Below are positions 12,600 through 22,545 of a stretch of 64,000 bases of DNA, piece after piece (the stretch's first letter is position 1; each line of letters begins with the position of its first letter). The notes beneath the pieces are model-generated. The model searched no databases. It saw nothing but the letters and a program-made list of their open reading frames with translations, and was not told the DNA's origin. Source of the stretch: Inia geoffrensis (taxonomy: Eukaryota > Chordata > Mammalia > Artiodactyla > Iniidae); the NCBI GenBank assembly GCA_036417435.1, contig CM070900.1:33581496-33645495 (forward strand), written 5' to 3'. The position numbers were made by a program, and so were the translations under genes.

Positions 12600-12752
12600 A
12601 TGTTTTGTTTCTGTTTTCTGAAAATTTACATTTCCAGGGAACACAATGAGAAGAAACCAAAGGAAGTCATAATTCCAGATCAGGGTTATGACCCAAATGT
12701 TGACAGAGGTCAGGCACGAAACATACAAGCCTATAACAGTCCAGGTACAAAA
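12600..12752 (+). other. Weak candidate exon, 50-codon open frame
   Basis: An open frame runs from ATG at 12600 to TAG at 12750-12752. Inside it, a pyrimidine-rich stretch ending 'acatttccag' at 12637 resembles a 3' splice site, and 'ccag|gtacaa' at 12744/12745 resembles a donor. The 107-bp interval 12638-12744 would encode about 35 polar residues, including KKPKEVIIPDQGYDPNVDRG. I do not recognise the protein. Short open frames with AG/GT borders are frequent by chance in 64 kb, so this is a lead only. A 141-aa antisense frame overlaps it. Confidence 0.15.
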
Positions 12753-13199
12753 TAGAGGAAGGGCTCATAAGATGACCATAGGTCACAGGGAGTGCGGTCA
12801 AGTGAAAAGAAAATTGTGTAGCCAATGAGATTTTCATCTCGAACTATGAGAAAGATGGTCATGCCTGGATTCATAAATTTCTGTGTCTTCCATAGGTACA
12901 AACCAATGCCCTTGATTCTTTGCTTTTTCAGTTATGGATTCTTGGAAAGAGGTTTTGGGAGCCAAACACACTGGCCATGGTTTGAAAGAATGGATGGAGA
13001 AAGGAAAATGTACTTTCTCAAAAAAAGCAAAATTCAGTATTCCCATCCCAACTCTAATGGTATGCTCCATTGTACTCTGGCAACATTTAATTCATTGATC
13101 TTTTGTTTTGGTACATTCTTACCACTGATGCTTCTACCTTGACTCATTATGTAACAATAGAGTTTCATGCAATAATTTATTCTTTGGTTTATCCCAAAA
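12753..13199. other. Unique DNA, no gene seen
   Basis: A 105-aa plus-strand frame and a 78-aa minus-strand frame overlap here, but neither resembles a known family or has splice context that I trust. Confidence 0.4.
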
Positions 13200-13635
13200 G
13201 ATTATGTATATATAGATGTGGCTACAAAATAAAGCAAAGATAATAGTTTATTTAGCTTCAAGTGTGTGGAGTTTCTCTGATTTGAACTGGGTTTGGCTGA
13301 TTTGGCTATGCTTGGTTGATGTCAGCTGGGCTCACTGTGTCTCTGCACTCAGAGCAGGTCAGCTAGGTAGCTCTGCTCATCTTGGCTGGCCTCACTCACA
13401 TGTTTGAGCATGAGCTGCCTATTACCTAATCTAGGATGGCCTTGTCTGGGATGACTTGAGCAACTCAGCTTTGTTCCTCATATTCCCTCTTCCAACAGGC
13501 AAGCCTGAGCTTGTTCTTCCCGTGTTATTGGCAGAGAGCAAGGCATAAGCATTTTTTAAAAGATTATTATTGAGTTGCTGTGCTAATATTCCACTGACCA
13601 AAGTTAGTACCAAAGTCAGATTCAGGAGTAAGGGA
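13200..13635 (+). mobile_element. Ancient LTR/MER-type repeat, family not assigned
   Basis: A run of 'ggctgatttggctatgc', 'tcagctgggctcactg' and 'cttggctggcctcactcaca' followed by 'attccactgaccaaag' recalls an old mammalian LTR-type repeat. It is interrupted on the right by an L1 at about 13636. The boundaries are approximate. Confidence 0.4.
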
Positions 13636-14365
13636 ATAAATTCAAATCAAAACCACAATGAGATACCATTTCACACTTATTAGTTTTGTTGTAATCAGAA
13701 AGGAAGAAAATAACAAGTGTTGGCAAGGAAGTGAGCATAGCTGGCAGGAATGTAAAATGGTGTATCCCCTGAGGAAAATGGTATGGTCATTCCTCAAAAG
13801 ATTAAATGTAAAATTCCACATCTGGGTCTGTATCCAAAAGAATTGAAGAAAGGACCCCAAACAGATATTTTCTTACCCATGTTCATAACACTATTCACAG
13901 TAGCTCAAAAGCGGAAGCAAGCCAGTTGTCCACTGATAAACGAGTGGATACACAAAATGTGGTATACACACACACATAATGGAATATTATTCTATCTTAA
14001 AAGGAAGGAAACTTTGACTATGCTATAAAATGGATGAACTTTTATGATATTAAGCTAAGTGAAATAAGTCATAAAAGGACAAATATTATAAGATTCCACA
14101 TATATGAGGTTCCTAGAATCATCAAAATTGTGTAGACAAAATAGAAGGGTAGTTGCCAGGGGCTGGAGATAGGAATGGGGAATTAGTGTTTAATGGGTAC
14201 AGAATTTCAGTTTGCGAAGATAAAGAAGTTCTGGAGGTGGATGATGGTGATAATTGCACAATGTGAATGTACTTAATGTCTTTGAACTGTACACTTAAAA
14301 ATGGTTATGATGGTAGATTTTATGCTATGTATATTTTACCACAATAAAAAAATATGTAAAAAGAG
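13636..14365 (+). mobile_element. Old sense L1 3' end (ORF2 C-terminus plus 3' UTR)
   Basis: The plus-strand frame 13658-13846 reads like the ORF2 C-terminal domain (MRYHFTLISFVVIRKEENNK, CWQGS). A shifted frame, 13783-14028, continues it. Next come 'ggaatattattctatcttaa', 'ttaagctaagtgaaataagt', 'gattccacatatatgaggt' and an L1M-type 3' UTR ending 'ccacaataaaaaaata'. It is 5'-truncated, frameshifted and dead. Confidence 0.9.
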
Positions 14366-15364
14366 AGAATAGATTCATTCTCATTAGTAATTATTACTGC
14401 AAAGACATGTAGCAAAATAGGCATAGATGCACAGAAAAGCAAATAATTGGGGACATTCAACCAATCAGTCTACTGCAGAGGGGATTTTAAAGGCAGTAAC
14501 TTTTTTTTTTTTTTCAAAGCACAGTGAATCATTGTAAAACAGTTTTCTTCAGATGACTTTGACATTTGTAACAGATTTAAAAAATTGTGGTGAGCTGTTA
14601 TATCCGTCTTAGCAGAGCACTTTGTATGTAACAGGGACTTGAATTTTGGAACTGAGTTCAAGAATATCAGTGACAGGACACCCAGTCTCCTTACCACACA
14701 AAATACTAGTTACAGTGACAAACTCGAGCTGTAGGAAAGGAGTCAAACCCCATTTATTATGCTTTGCTATGCTGCATATAATCAACTAAGCAATCAAAGT
14801 CTTCTGTATCAAATGGATAACATTAAGATATGTAAAAAAATTAAGTGCCAAACACTTTATTCAACTTCACTTACCTTTCAGCAGTTATATAAAGATAGAA
14901 ATCTAGAGTTGCTGCCATAGCATTGTTATATGTCATCGTGATTTAAACTTAGAGTATTTCAGTATTAATTAAAATTCTGTGCTATTATTCATTATTTCCT
15001 TCATAATCTATGCTATTTCCAATTTTCCAAGTCATCTATCTGCCCAGTATTTGCACATTAGCATCATTAAGTATTTCCAATTTATTGAAATTCCTGTGCA
15101 TGTTCTTTTTGAAATATTGGCTAATAACTCCATTCATAAGGGACATTTGTGTGAGTTCTAATTTCACTTAGAGAAAACCAAACATCGCATAGTGTATATT
15201 TTTAAAACCACAGTACAAATAATAGTAATAGTAGCAGTAGTAGTTACAGTAACAGTAATCCTTTTGAGTGCTTTATGTGTTTATTATTAATTTAGGGATA
15301 AAAATCATGAAAGTAAAGTAAGATCAAAGTCATTCCTTATAATGTGAAATACATATTGAATTAC
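14366..15364. other. Unique DNA, no gene seen
   Basis: A+T-rich with a T run at about 14502-14514. The frames of 75 and 60 codons look random. Confidence 0.5.
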
Positions 15365-15515
15365 TTTAAAATTTAATATTTTATTCTTATAACTTCTCAA
15401 GGCAGATACAGTGGAAACTATGCCCATCTCACAGATGACAAAATGAAACTTACAATTTAAGTGACATTTTCAAGGTTACCTTGTTTAGTGATGGAGTCAG
15501 AACAAGATTCTAAAA
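15365..15515 (-). mobile_element. MIR-like fragment
   Basis: The antisense MIR core is visible as 'aactatgcccatctcacag', 'atgacaaaatgaaactta' and 'agtgacattttcaaggtta', the usual complement of the tRNA-derived mammalian-wide repeat. Highly diverged. Confidence 0.6.
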
Positions 15516-15530
15516 TCACTTCCCTCTAGA

Positions 15531-15850
15531 ACTGTGATGTTCATTACAGCAACCACCTGCCACATTTGGCTGTTGAGCACTTGGCATGTGAAAACTCTGA
15601 ATTGAGATGTGCTTTGAGAGTAAAATAAACACTGGATTTAATAAACACAGTACTAGAGAAGGAACGTAAAATAGCTCATTAATAATTTTATATTGACAGC
15701 ACATTGGAGTGGTGAGACTTGGGATATATTGGGTTAAGTAAAACATTAAAGTAATTTCACTTTTTAAAAATTCTTTTAATGTGGCCACTAGAAAACTTAA
15801 ACATTTTATATGTGGCTCTCATTCTATTTCTCATGGACAGTGCTGTCCTA
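15531..15850 (-). mobile_element. Non-autonomous DNA transposon (possibly MER33), about 320 bp
   Basis: The left end reads 'actgtgatgttcatta' and the right end 'tggacagtgctgtcc', a degenerate inverted repeat. The interior has 'ccacatttggctgttgagca', 'gagatgtgctttgagagt' and 'aatgtggccactaga', typical of an old hAT-type mammalian family. Length fits MER33, but I assign that name from memory only. A second copy in the other orientation lies about 420 bp downstream. Confidence 0.6.
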
Positions 15851-16271
15851 GAACCTTTTTTCTACTGATTTGGGCTAAGCATCTGAGTATGGGGTATGAA
15901 TTATGTGTCTAAGTTCATATTGTGTGAGTCACAATTTAAGAATCAGGTTTGATATGAGTATTCCTATGTTGGTATAAACATCATTACTGGGTATTGTTCA
16001 ATGAGTTCATAAATGTCATAATGAAAAAGTTAAATGTATTGCCTAGAACTTATAAGTTCTAATAAATAGGGTTCCTTGCTTTTTATCACTGATTTGTTAA
16101 GTTCCTTGAGGTTATGCATTTTAACATCTTCATTTTTGGTCATCATCTTTAATATGCAATGTCTAAGTGTTTAGTAGTAGTCAGAAAGCTTATCTGAGAG
16201 GAAAGAGCATTCTGATTTCTCACCAATTGGGTTTTCTCCAATGCTTAGCTCAAAGCAGTAGAGAAAAAGTT

Positions 16272-16395
16272 CTAGAATAGCACTGTCCACGAGAAATGTG
16301 AAAGCCACATATAAAATTTTAAATTTTCTGGTAGACACATTAAAAGAGTAAAGTGAAATTAATTTTATAATATATTTTATTTGATGCAATATATC
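16272..16395 (+). mobile_element. Second, partial copy of the same DNA transposon, inverted
   Basis: Starts 'agcactgtccacgagaaatg', then 'aagccacatataaaatttta', 'tttctggtagacacattaaa' and 'gcaatatatccaaa'. This is the opposite strand of the family seen at 15531-15850, truncated at its right end where an L2 begins. Confidence 0.65.
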
Positions 16396-16429
16396 CAAAG
16401 GAACAAGAGTAGCAATCTTTTAAGCAAAG

Positions 16430-17033
16430 CTGTCCATGTCTCCTCACTTCTTGTAACCCACCTATGCCTTTCTACTGTTCTCGGGTTCATTAAAATTCTT
16501 ACCATGGTAGAGTTCTTGCCATGATTTATCCATCCTATGTGCTCACTCGCTCTCAGTCTCTTGCTCCATTCTGCTCCCACGGCCAGGCCTAAGCTGTCTT
16601 CACTCCTGTCCTCCAACACTCTAGCATCCTCTCACTTAGCCCAGGGACCTACCTGTGTGATGCTTCCTCCCTCTGGAACTCTGTTCTCTTTTTGCCTAGT
16701 TAATTCCTGTTAATCCTCCAGCTCTCAGAACAAGACTGTCATTTACGTGTGGACTATTTACTTGACTTCTGAATGTAGGTCAGTCTTTTTTCATTATATG
16801 CGCTCATAACATTTTGTTTCTTTACTTTGGATAAATTATTTGAATATAGAATGACATATCCATTAACATGCCTATTTCATCCATATCTCTATGCCCTGGT
16901 GGACTCTGAGGTCCATGAGGGCAGGCTCCATGTCTGTTTTTTTTTTTTTTTCAGTATTGTATCCCTAAGGCATAGTCCTTAACACATAGTAGGTACTCAA
17001 TAAATATTAGTTTAATGAAGGAACAAGCAAATG
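16430..17033 (+). mobile_element. L2 LINE 3' fragment
   Basis: The sense L2 3' region is visible: 'ctccctctggaactctgttc', 'taattcctgttaatcctcca', 'aggtccatgagggcaggc', a T run, then 'tatccctaaggcatag', 'acatagtaggtactcaataa' and the terminal 'taatgaaggaa' repeats. L2 is an ancient CR1-clade LINE. No reading frame survives. Confidence 0.85.
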
Positions 17034-17940
17034 CATATGTCAGTAAATGAACTAATAGACAGTCTTTGGTGTATGCATAATGCTCGCTTTAATATACAAC
17101 TCTTGGTATATAATTTAAAAGAGTCCCTTGACATTTTGCTAGCTATTTTATCTTCCCTATTTGCTTTTCAAAGCATTTCAGTTTCCAGCTAAAAATAAAA
17201 TTCTCTATTATAGGGTATCTTTGAATATTTGAACATTGTCAGTAATATTGCTTAACATTAACCATCATTAGTCACTTGGTTCACACAACATCCTTAAGAA
17301 GGAAGTACTGATATTTCTACTTTGGGGAAGAAAAGTTAAATTATAGGAAAGGTAGATAACTGCTCAAACTTAAGGGGACAATAATAAATATGGAAATCGA
17401 TTTGGAAATGGTGTATGTGTGTATGTGTGTGGAGAAAGAGAGATTGAGAGAGAATGATCAACCAAGGCTAGATTTTGAAATACTGCCATTTTGGGTGTCA
17501 GTTTTCACATGTGTGGGATTTTTATACTTTTTAAATGCTACTGTTGCCTTAAAAAATACAATATCTTAACTTTCAATTATAGCAGAATGTTTTTACCCCT
17601 ATGAAAAGAGGAAAGTCATAGGAAAACTTTAATTTTAACTACAGATTACCAAGGAAAACTCTCAGAGACATTATCCTGGGGTCACAGTAGTATATATGTT
17701 GATCATCTATTCTATCTAAAATTCTGAAGAATGAGAACTGATGTCCAAATGATGACTTAATGACCCAGAGGGACCCAGAAAGATCCTTTATTAAAGAAAC
17801 ATTAAATTATGTCTGGTAAGCATTATGAAATAAGAATGTAGACCTTTCCCTTTCAGAAGAGTTTTTATCAGAAAGTTAAAATGTTTGAAATTATTTATGG
17901 TAAATTTTCTAGTTGGTAATAAAATGTACTACACTAGACT
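17034..17940. other. Unique DNA, no gene seen
   Basis: Only a short imperfect TG run at about 17409-17432 stands out. No exon or known repeat. Confidence 0.5.
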
Positions 17941-17942
17941 AA

Positions 17943-18118
17943 TAATTTTCAAAGTGTGGTACCTGACCAGGAAATGGGCATCACTCTGGAACTTGTTAGA
18001 AATGCTCATTCTCGAGCCCCAATTCAAATCCACAAGAATCAGAAATTCTCAGACCAGGAATTTGTGTTTTAATTTCTCTGTATGATTCTGATGCACTTTA
18101 ATATTTGAGAACAACTGA
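17943..18118 (-). mobile_element. MER5A-like hAT element
   Basis: Begins 'tttcaaagtgtggtacctg' and ends 'atttgagaacaactga', matching the inverted termini of MER5A. The interior shows 'aacttgttagaaatgctcat', 'tctcgagcccc' and 'tgattctgatgcac'. Nearly full length (about 175 of 189 bp) and read in reverse orientation. Confidence 0.8.
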
Positions 18119-19149
18119 ACTAGACTATTTAAGGAAAATACTTAGTGGCAAAACATTATTGAGCCATGCCATAACAAAGGGAAAGTTATAAGTATTAGAG
18201 AACTTCTGTTCTCTAAAAAACAAAAGTATGTGAAATTTTTCATTTCAAAAGTCTCTCTAAAATTTCTATTTCAAGTTCCAAGTCCTCAAACATCTTTATA
18301 AGAGTAGGGGTTTTTAACTATAGGAAATATTTGGAACATATATGATTAGGGATAACAAATAGGCAAATTCGTTGGCAAATAAATTCTCTGAAAAAAGCCG
18401 ACATTTGTAGTATTTTCTGATTTCCATGGTGTATATTTTCCCAGCATGGCCAATTTCTAGCCTCTAATAGAGTGTCACTGAAAATAGAGTTGGGGAGATA
18501 TGCTCAGAATAGGCCTTCTATTTCTCTGAACAGAGGGGGAGACTCTTTAGAAAGGTTTATCTTTTCTAGTCCTCTCATTTTTGGAACATTTCTTTTCACT
18601 GCATATTCTTTTCTGCCTCGTTAAAAAGAAGACACACAGATTCTTAGATTCTTGACATTAAGAATTCTTATGTAAGAATAATGTTTTTTTTTTTTTAATT
18701 GGGCTACCAGGCACTTGATTATAATATCCTTTTTCACAAGTAATGTGCTGAATTCTCAACAATTTATGCATAGAGGTGTCCTTTACAATGGGAAACATTT
18801 GGAACATATGCAGTCCAGATCAGATTTTATATAGATATCCCAATTATTCTATTTTACTTAGGGACTCTGTGGTAACCAGAGTCAATCTTCAATAATTTCA
18901 TCCTATAGCAAAACCAAAAACCTTGAGTAATTAAGAATCAACATTTCAATTTTTCAAAACATTATTGAACATAATTATAATTGAAAATGGTGCCAGTGAG
19001 TAAAAACAAACATTGAAAGTGAGGACATGTTTTTTCAGAGCTGGTAAGAAACAAATCTGGTGTGTTGTTATTGGTGGTGAGGACTCCGTAAACAAATCTG
19101 GCTGGTTATTATTTCTAGTGTAGGCTGCTGTCCTGGATTTCAAAATATT
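18119..19149. other. Unique DNA, no gene seen
   Basis: A+T-rich with no recognised exon or repeat. The 65-codon frame on the minus strand appears random. Confidence 0.5.
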
Positions 19150-19985
19150 TCAATTCCTCTCTGGGTCGCTCTGCTCTTTTTCTCTTTTTAAATTCCGTAC
19201 TCCTGCCAGATTAATCTTAGTAAAAGTCTGTTTTGTGTCTGCTGCTCCTGTGCTCAGAAAGTTTTAATATCTCCCACTGCCTACAGTATAAAGCCCAACA
19301 CTTTAGCTTGGTACTCATACTCTTTGACTATTTGGTCCCTTCCTAACTTTCGATCTTAATTTTCTAATACCGCTTTACATGAACTCATGTACTTTGCCAA
19401 CTCTGCAGTATCATGTTTTTCCTGATGCCTGCAATATGTTCTCTCGGTCCATGATATTCCTTCTCTTTCTCATGACTGGAAATACTATGTATGCTTTATG
19501 ACCTAGGGCAAATCTCATATTCTTTCCGAAATTTTGTCATCCTTCCCTCTACTGTAGGTGAACAGTGGGGTACAGTAGTTGGAGTCACTGCCTGGGTTTG
19601 AACATTGAACAGCTATGTTATCTTGTGCACATCACCCAAAACTCTCAGCATGTCTTCATCTGTAAAGTGCGTTTAACAATAACTGTCTTATAGAGTTGCA
19701 TTTTAAGGATTAAATGAGAGAAGACCTGTAAAGCATTTAGCAAAGTGCCTGGAAAGAAATACTACCTTTGAATTTTTTTCTCTTTTGAACTCAAAAGCTA
19801 TGTCTAATCACTTGTTTGGTCCTTATGCGCTTTCTTGTATTATAGATTTTGTGTATACTATTGTATTGCCAATACATTTTAAGAATCTTGGCCATGGGAC
19901 CGACCTTTTGACATCTCTATAGGACCTAACACATGCCTTGCATATAACAGATGGTGAGTAAGTAGCTGATGAATCGATAAATGGA
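19150..19985 (+). mobile_element. L2 LINE fragment, split by a MIR
   Basis: The first part, 19150-19555, shows L2 blocks such as 'ctcccactgcctacagtata', 'aagcccaacactttagcttg' and 'cctgcaatatgttctctcgg'. After the MIR at about 19558-19775, the L2 end resumes with 'acatgccttgcatataacag' and 'gatgaatcgataaatg'. Both are sense. The MIR therefore inserted into a pre-existing L2. Confidence 0.75.
19558..19775 (+). mobile_element. MIR SINE
   Basis: Sense MIR landmarks in order: 'gtggggtacagtagttggag', 'gcctgggtttgaacattgaa', 'tgtcttcatctgtaaagtg', 'aaggattaaatgagagaag', 'gtaaagcatttagcaaagtg' and 'cctgg'. Nearly full length. Confidence 0.85.
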
Positions 19986-20017
19986 AGAGGGCAAGAAAAA
20001 CTCATTTGGGTACTGGG

Positions 20018-20165
20018 AGAAGAGGGTCCTGGTCTCAGCTCTGCTTACATACTGTTGTATTATATTAACTAATTCTTTTGAACTTCTGAGTCTTCATTCC
20101 AGAGGTAGAACTACTAGATAATCTCCATGGCATTTTTCAACACCAGTGTGTAATTATCTGGGATA
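20018..20165 (+). mobile_element. MIR-like fragment
   Basis: 'gggtcctggtctcagctctg' and 'tgagtcttcattccagag' followed by 'ctagataatctccatggc' match a MIR variant with a long 3' part. Diverged. Confidence 0.6.
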
Positions 20166-20364
20166 TGGTTTAAGCCTACTCATGTAAATATAGACCATTT
20201 TTAATAATTATTTATTAATGCCTCTATTGAAAAAATTGTTTTTTGTTCTGTTTTGTTTTTAAGTTCCCAAAAGTGAGATCATCATCAGTTCATGGCACAT
20301 AGTTATCCTTCATCTGTGGGAAAATCATTTTAGAAATTGTATAACCTGACTCTCCCTTCAGTTT

Positions 20365-20535
20365 ATACACTCTGTGGATTAAAGATTTAAATGTAAAAAA
20401 TAAAATTGTAAAACCAACAGAAGAAAACATAAAGGACCTTTGTGACATTGGGTGGAATATATTTTTTGATTTGCAAAGGAAAAATCCTAAAGGGAAAAAT
20501 GATGGATTTAACTATATCACTACTTTATATCTTAC
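20365..20535 (+). mobile_element. Sense L1 ORF2 fragment
   Basis: 'ctgtggattaaagatttaaa', 'aaccaacagaagaaaacata' and 'tttgtgacattgggtgga' correspond to a C-terminal segment of L1 ORF2. The fragment has no 3' UTR or tail and is short and diverged. Confidence 0.55.
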
Positions 20536-20705
20536 TTTTTCCCCCAGGCTATGCAAAAGTATTTAGAGTTAACATGTCCCAAACTGCCCTGAATTCTTCT
20601 ATCGAATTGTTAATACAAACGAAACAACAGCAAAACAAAAACAAGCTTTCCTTGGTATTTCTTTCATCCTCACCTTCAATATCCAATCATTCAGAAAGTT
20701 CTGTT

Positions 20706-20866
20706 GGGCTTCCCTGGTGGCGCAGTGGTTGAGTGTCTGCCTGCCAATGCAACGGACATGGGTTCGTACCCCGGAAGATCCCACATGCTGCGGAGCCTGT
20801 GCTCTGCAACGGGAGAGGCCACAACAGTGAGAGGCCTGTGTACTGCAAAAAAAAAAAAAAAAAAAG
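20706..20866 (+). mobile_element. CHR SINE with internal deletion
   Basis: A short-form CHR head starts at about 20706 and a poly(A) tail occupies 20847-20865. A 9-base duplication 'gttctgttg' flanks it (20698-20706 and 20867-20875). Compared with the copy at 62306, about 45 bp are missing near 20791-20796, exactly between two 'cggag' microhomologies, and about 6 bp are missing near 20772. The next SINE, 96 bp away, lies in the opposite orientation. Confidence 0.95.
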
Positions 20867-20961
20867 GTTCTGTTGTTTTTGCCGTCAGAAATTTCTCTTG
20901 TGCCTTTCCATTTCTAACCATCTCTACTGATAATACTAGTCAAGGCTACCATCATCTCTCT

Positions 20962-21165
20962 CTTTTTTTTTGTGTGGTACGCGGGCCTCTCACTGTTGTG
21001 GCCTCTCCTGTTGTGGAGCACAGGCTCCGGACACGCAGGCTCAGCGACCATGGCTCACGGACCCAGCCGTTCTGCGGCATGTGGGATCTTCCTGGACAGG
21101 GGCACGGACCCATGTCCCCTGCATCGGCAGGCGGACTCTCAACCAATGCGCCACCAGGGAAGCCC
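20962..21165 (-). mobile_element. CHR SINE, short form
   Basis: Antisense copy from a T run at 20962 to 'accagggaagccc' at 21165. The flanking duplication is 'catcatctct' at 20950-20959 and 21166-21175. Full length. Together with 20706-20866 it forms an inverted pair, and a 170-aa frame running through both is an artefact of their GC-rich bodies. Confidence 0.95.
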
Positions 21166-21179
21166 CATCATCTCTTTTG

Positions 21180-22345
21180 TATTATAATCTCAATATTTTC
21201 TCTGAATTATTTTTGAGTTTTGAGTTAGGCTCACCCCTTATCAACTTATTTACGTAGCTCAAGCTAGTTTGAAATGTGTTTTGCTACTTGCAATCAGAAT
21301 ATTTCTTATAATAAAAGAATCAGACTTTTGAAAAGTAGCATCATTCTTAAGAGCTGAAATGAATTTTAGAATGGATTTCTTATCCAACCCACTCATTTCA
21401 TAGAAAATTTCTTACTAGCTCTGATTTTTTTGTGAGTCACTAAAAAGTCACATAACATGTAGGTTCCTTCACACTAAGGGCTTTATTTTTCTCTCTCAGC
21501 AACACTGTCTGGGTTTTTTTTTTTTTTCCCACCCTTTCTTTCTCAGCAAGGACCAGCATTATTCAATGTACAACTTTCTATAATATCAGTCCAGTTTTTA
21601 TAATTCTTAATAGTTTTAGTGGACTGTGGGCCGAAAGTAGTAAAGTACTTACCATATGCTCTGCAGTAAATGAGCTAGTGATTTCATTTCCTCATTATAT
21701 CAAATTAATTGGATTATCAATTGCAACATAATTTTTTCTGACACATATTTTTAAAGAATTATTTTTTTCATTAAATGTTAACATCAGAAAGCAAACTAAA
21801 GAGTGTAGACCAATACTAGTTGAACTGTTTTCAAAATATGGAATATCTGCACATTTGGAAATGTTTAGGAAATTTCACTTCCAGTTTCCATTTCAATGTC
21901 TATGGCAGCAAATAATAATTCACCCTATATTACTCCAAAGCATCATCAAGAATAAAACAGCAAAACATGGAGTATTTCTATAGAATTGCCATCTACATGG
22001 AAATATAGGGAATGATATTTTAAATGTGTACTGCTGTTGGAAAGTACTATTTCTACCTCATCTGGTTTACATTATTTTTAGTTAGTTTGTTTAGTCATAG
22101 AGAAGCTTCTTTGATTTTCCTTTATAAAAGCATCTGGGAAACCCTCCCAGTAAAAATTCTGAGAGAATTTTTTTTTTTTTTAGATTTTTTAAGAAAAATT
22201 CCTGAAATTATTTAGATTTGCCTCTTTAATGTGGTACTTAAATTTTTCCATATTTGTTTCGATTTTGTTTTCAATTAATCATATATTCTTTAGGTCAGAC
22301 ATAATGGTCGACAACAATTATAAACATACTGGACCTATAGTCAGA
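21180..22345. other. Unique DNA, no gene seen
   Basis: A+T-rich, with T runs near 21514-21527 and 22169-22181. No exon or known repeat recognised. Confidence 0.5.
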
Positions 22346-22349
22346 ACAC

Positions 22350-22545
22350 ACTGGACCTATAGCCAGAAATCCCAGGTGAAGTCCCAATTCTGTCATTGTC
22401 TATATGGACTTGGGTGAGTAGCAACCTCCCTTGGGTCTGTTTTCCAGAGAGCTACTTCACTGTATTATTATGCAGGTTAAATGAAATGTAGTGAAACACC
22501 CTTTGCAAGCCATAGAGAACTATAGAGATGTAAGTTGTGTTTATT
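22350..22545 (+). mobile_element. MIR-like fragment
   Basis: 'gaagtcccaattctgtcatt', 'tggacttgggtgagtagcaa' and 'gcaggttaaatgaaatg' follow the order of MIR. Diverged. Confidence 0.6.

Noticed and set aside
12303..12728. 141-codon minus-strand frame with hydrophobic segments, one (SYILDGILTVV) faintly like a CD3-zeta transmembrane helix
   Set aside because: The similarity covers only about 8 residues, the rest does not match, and an A+T-rich strand readily yields hydrophobic text. No splice context found.
20704..21216. 170-codon open frame, longest on the plus strand in this part
   Set aside because: It runs through two CHR SINEs in opposite orientation and a poly(A) tail translated as lysines. 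Similar VVASPVAEHRL- and GHGSRAQP-type text recurs in every SINE copy.
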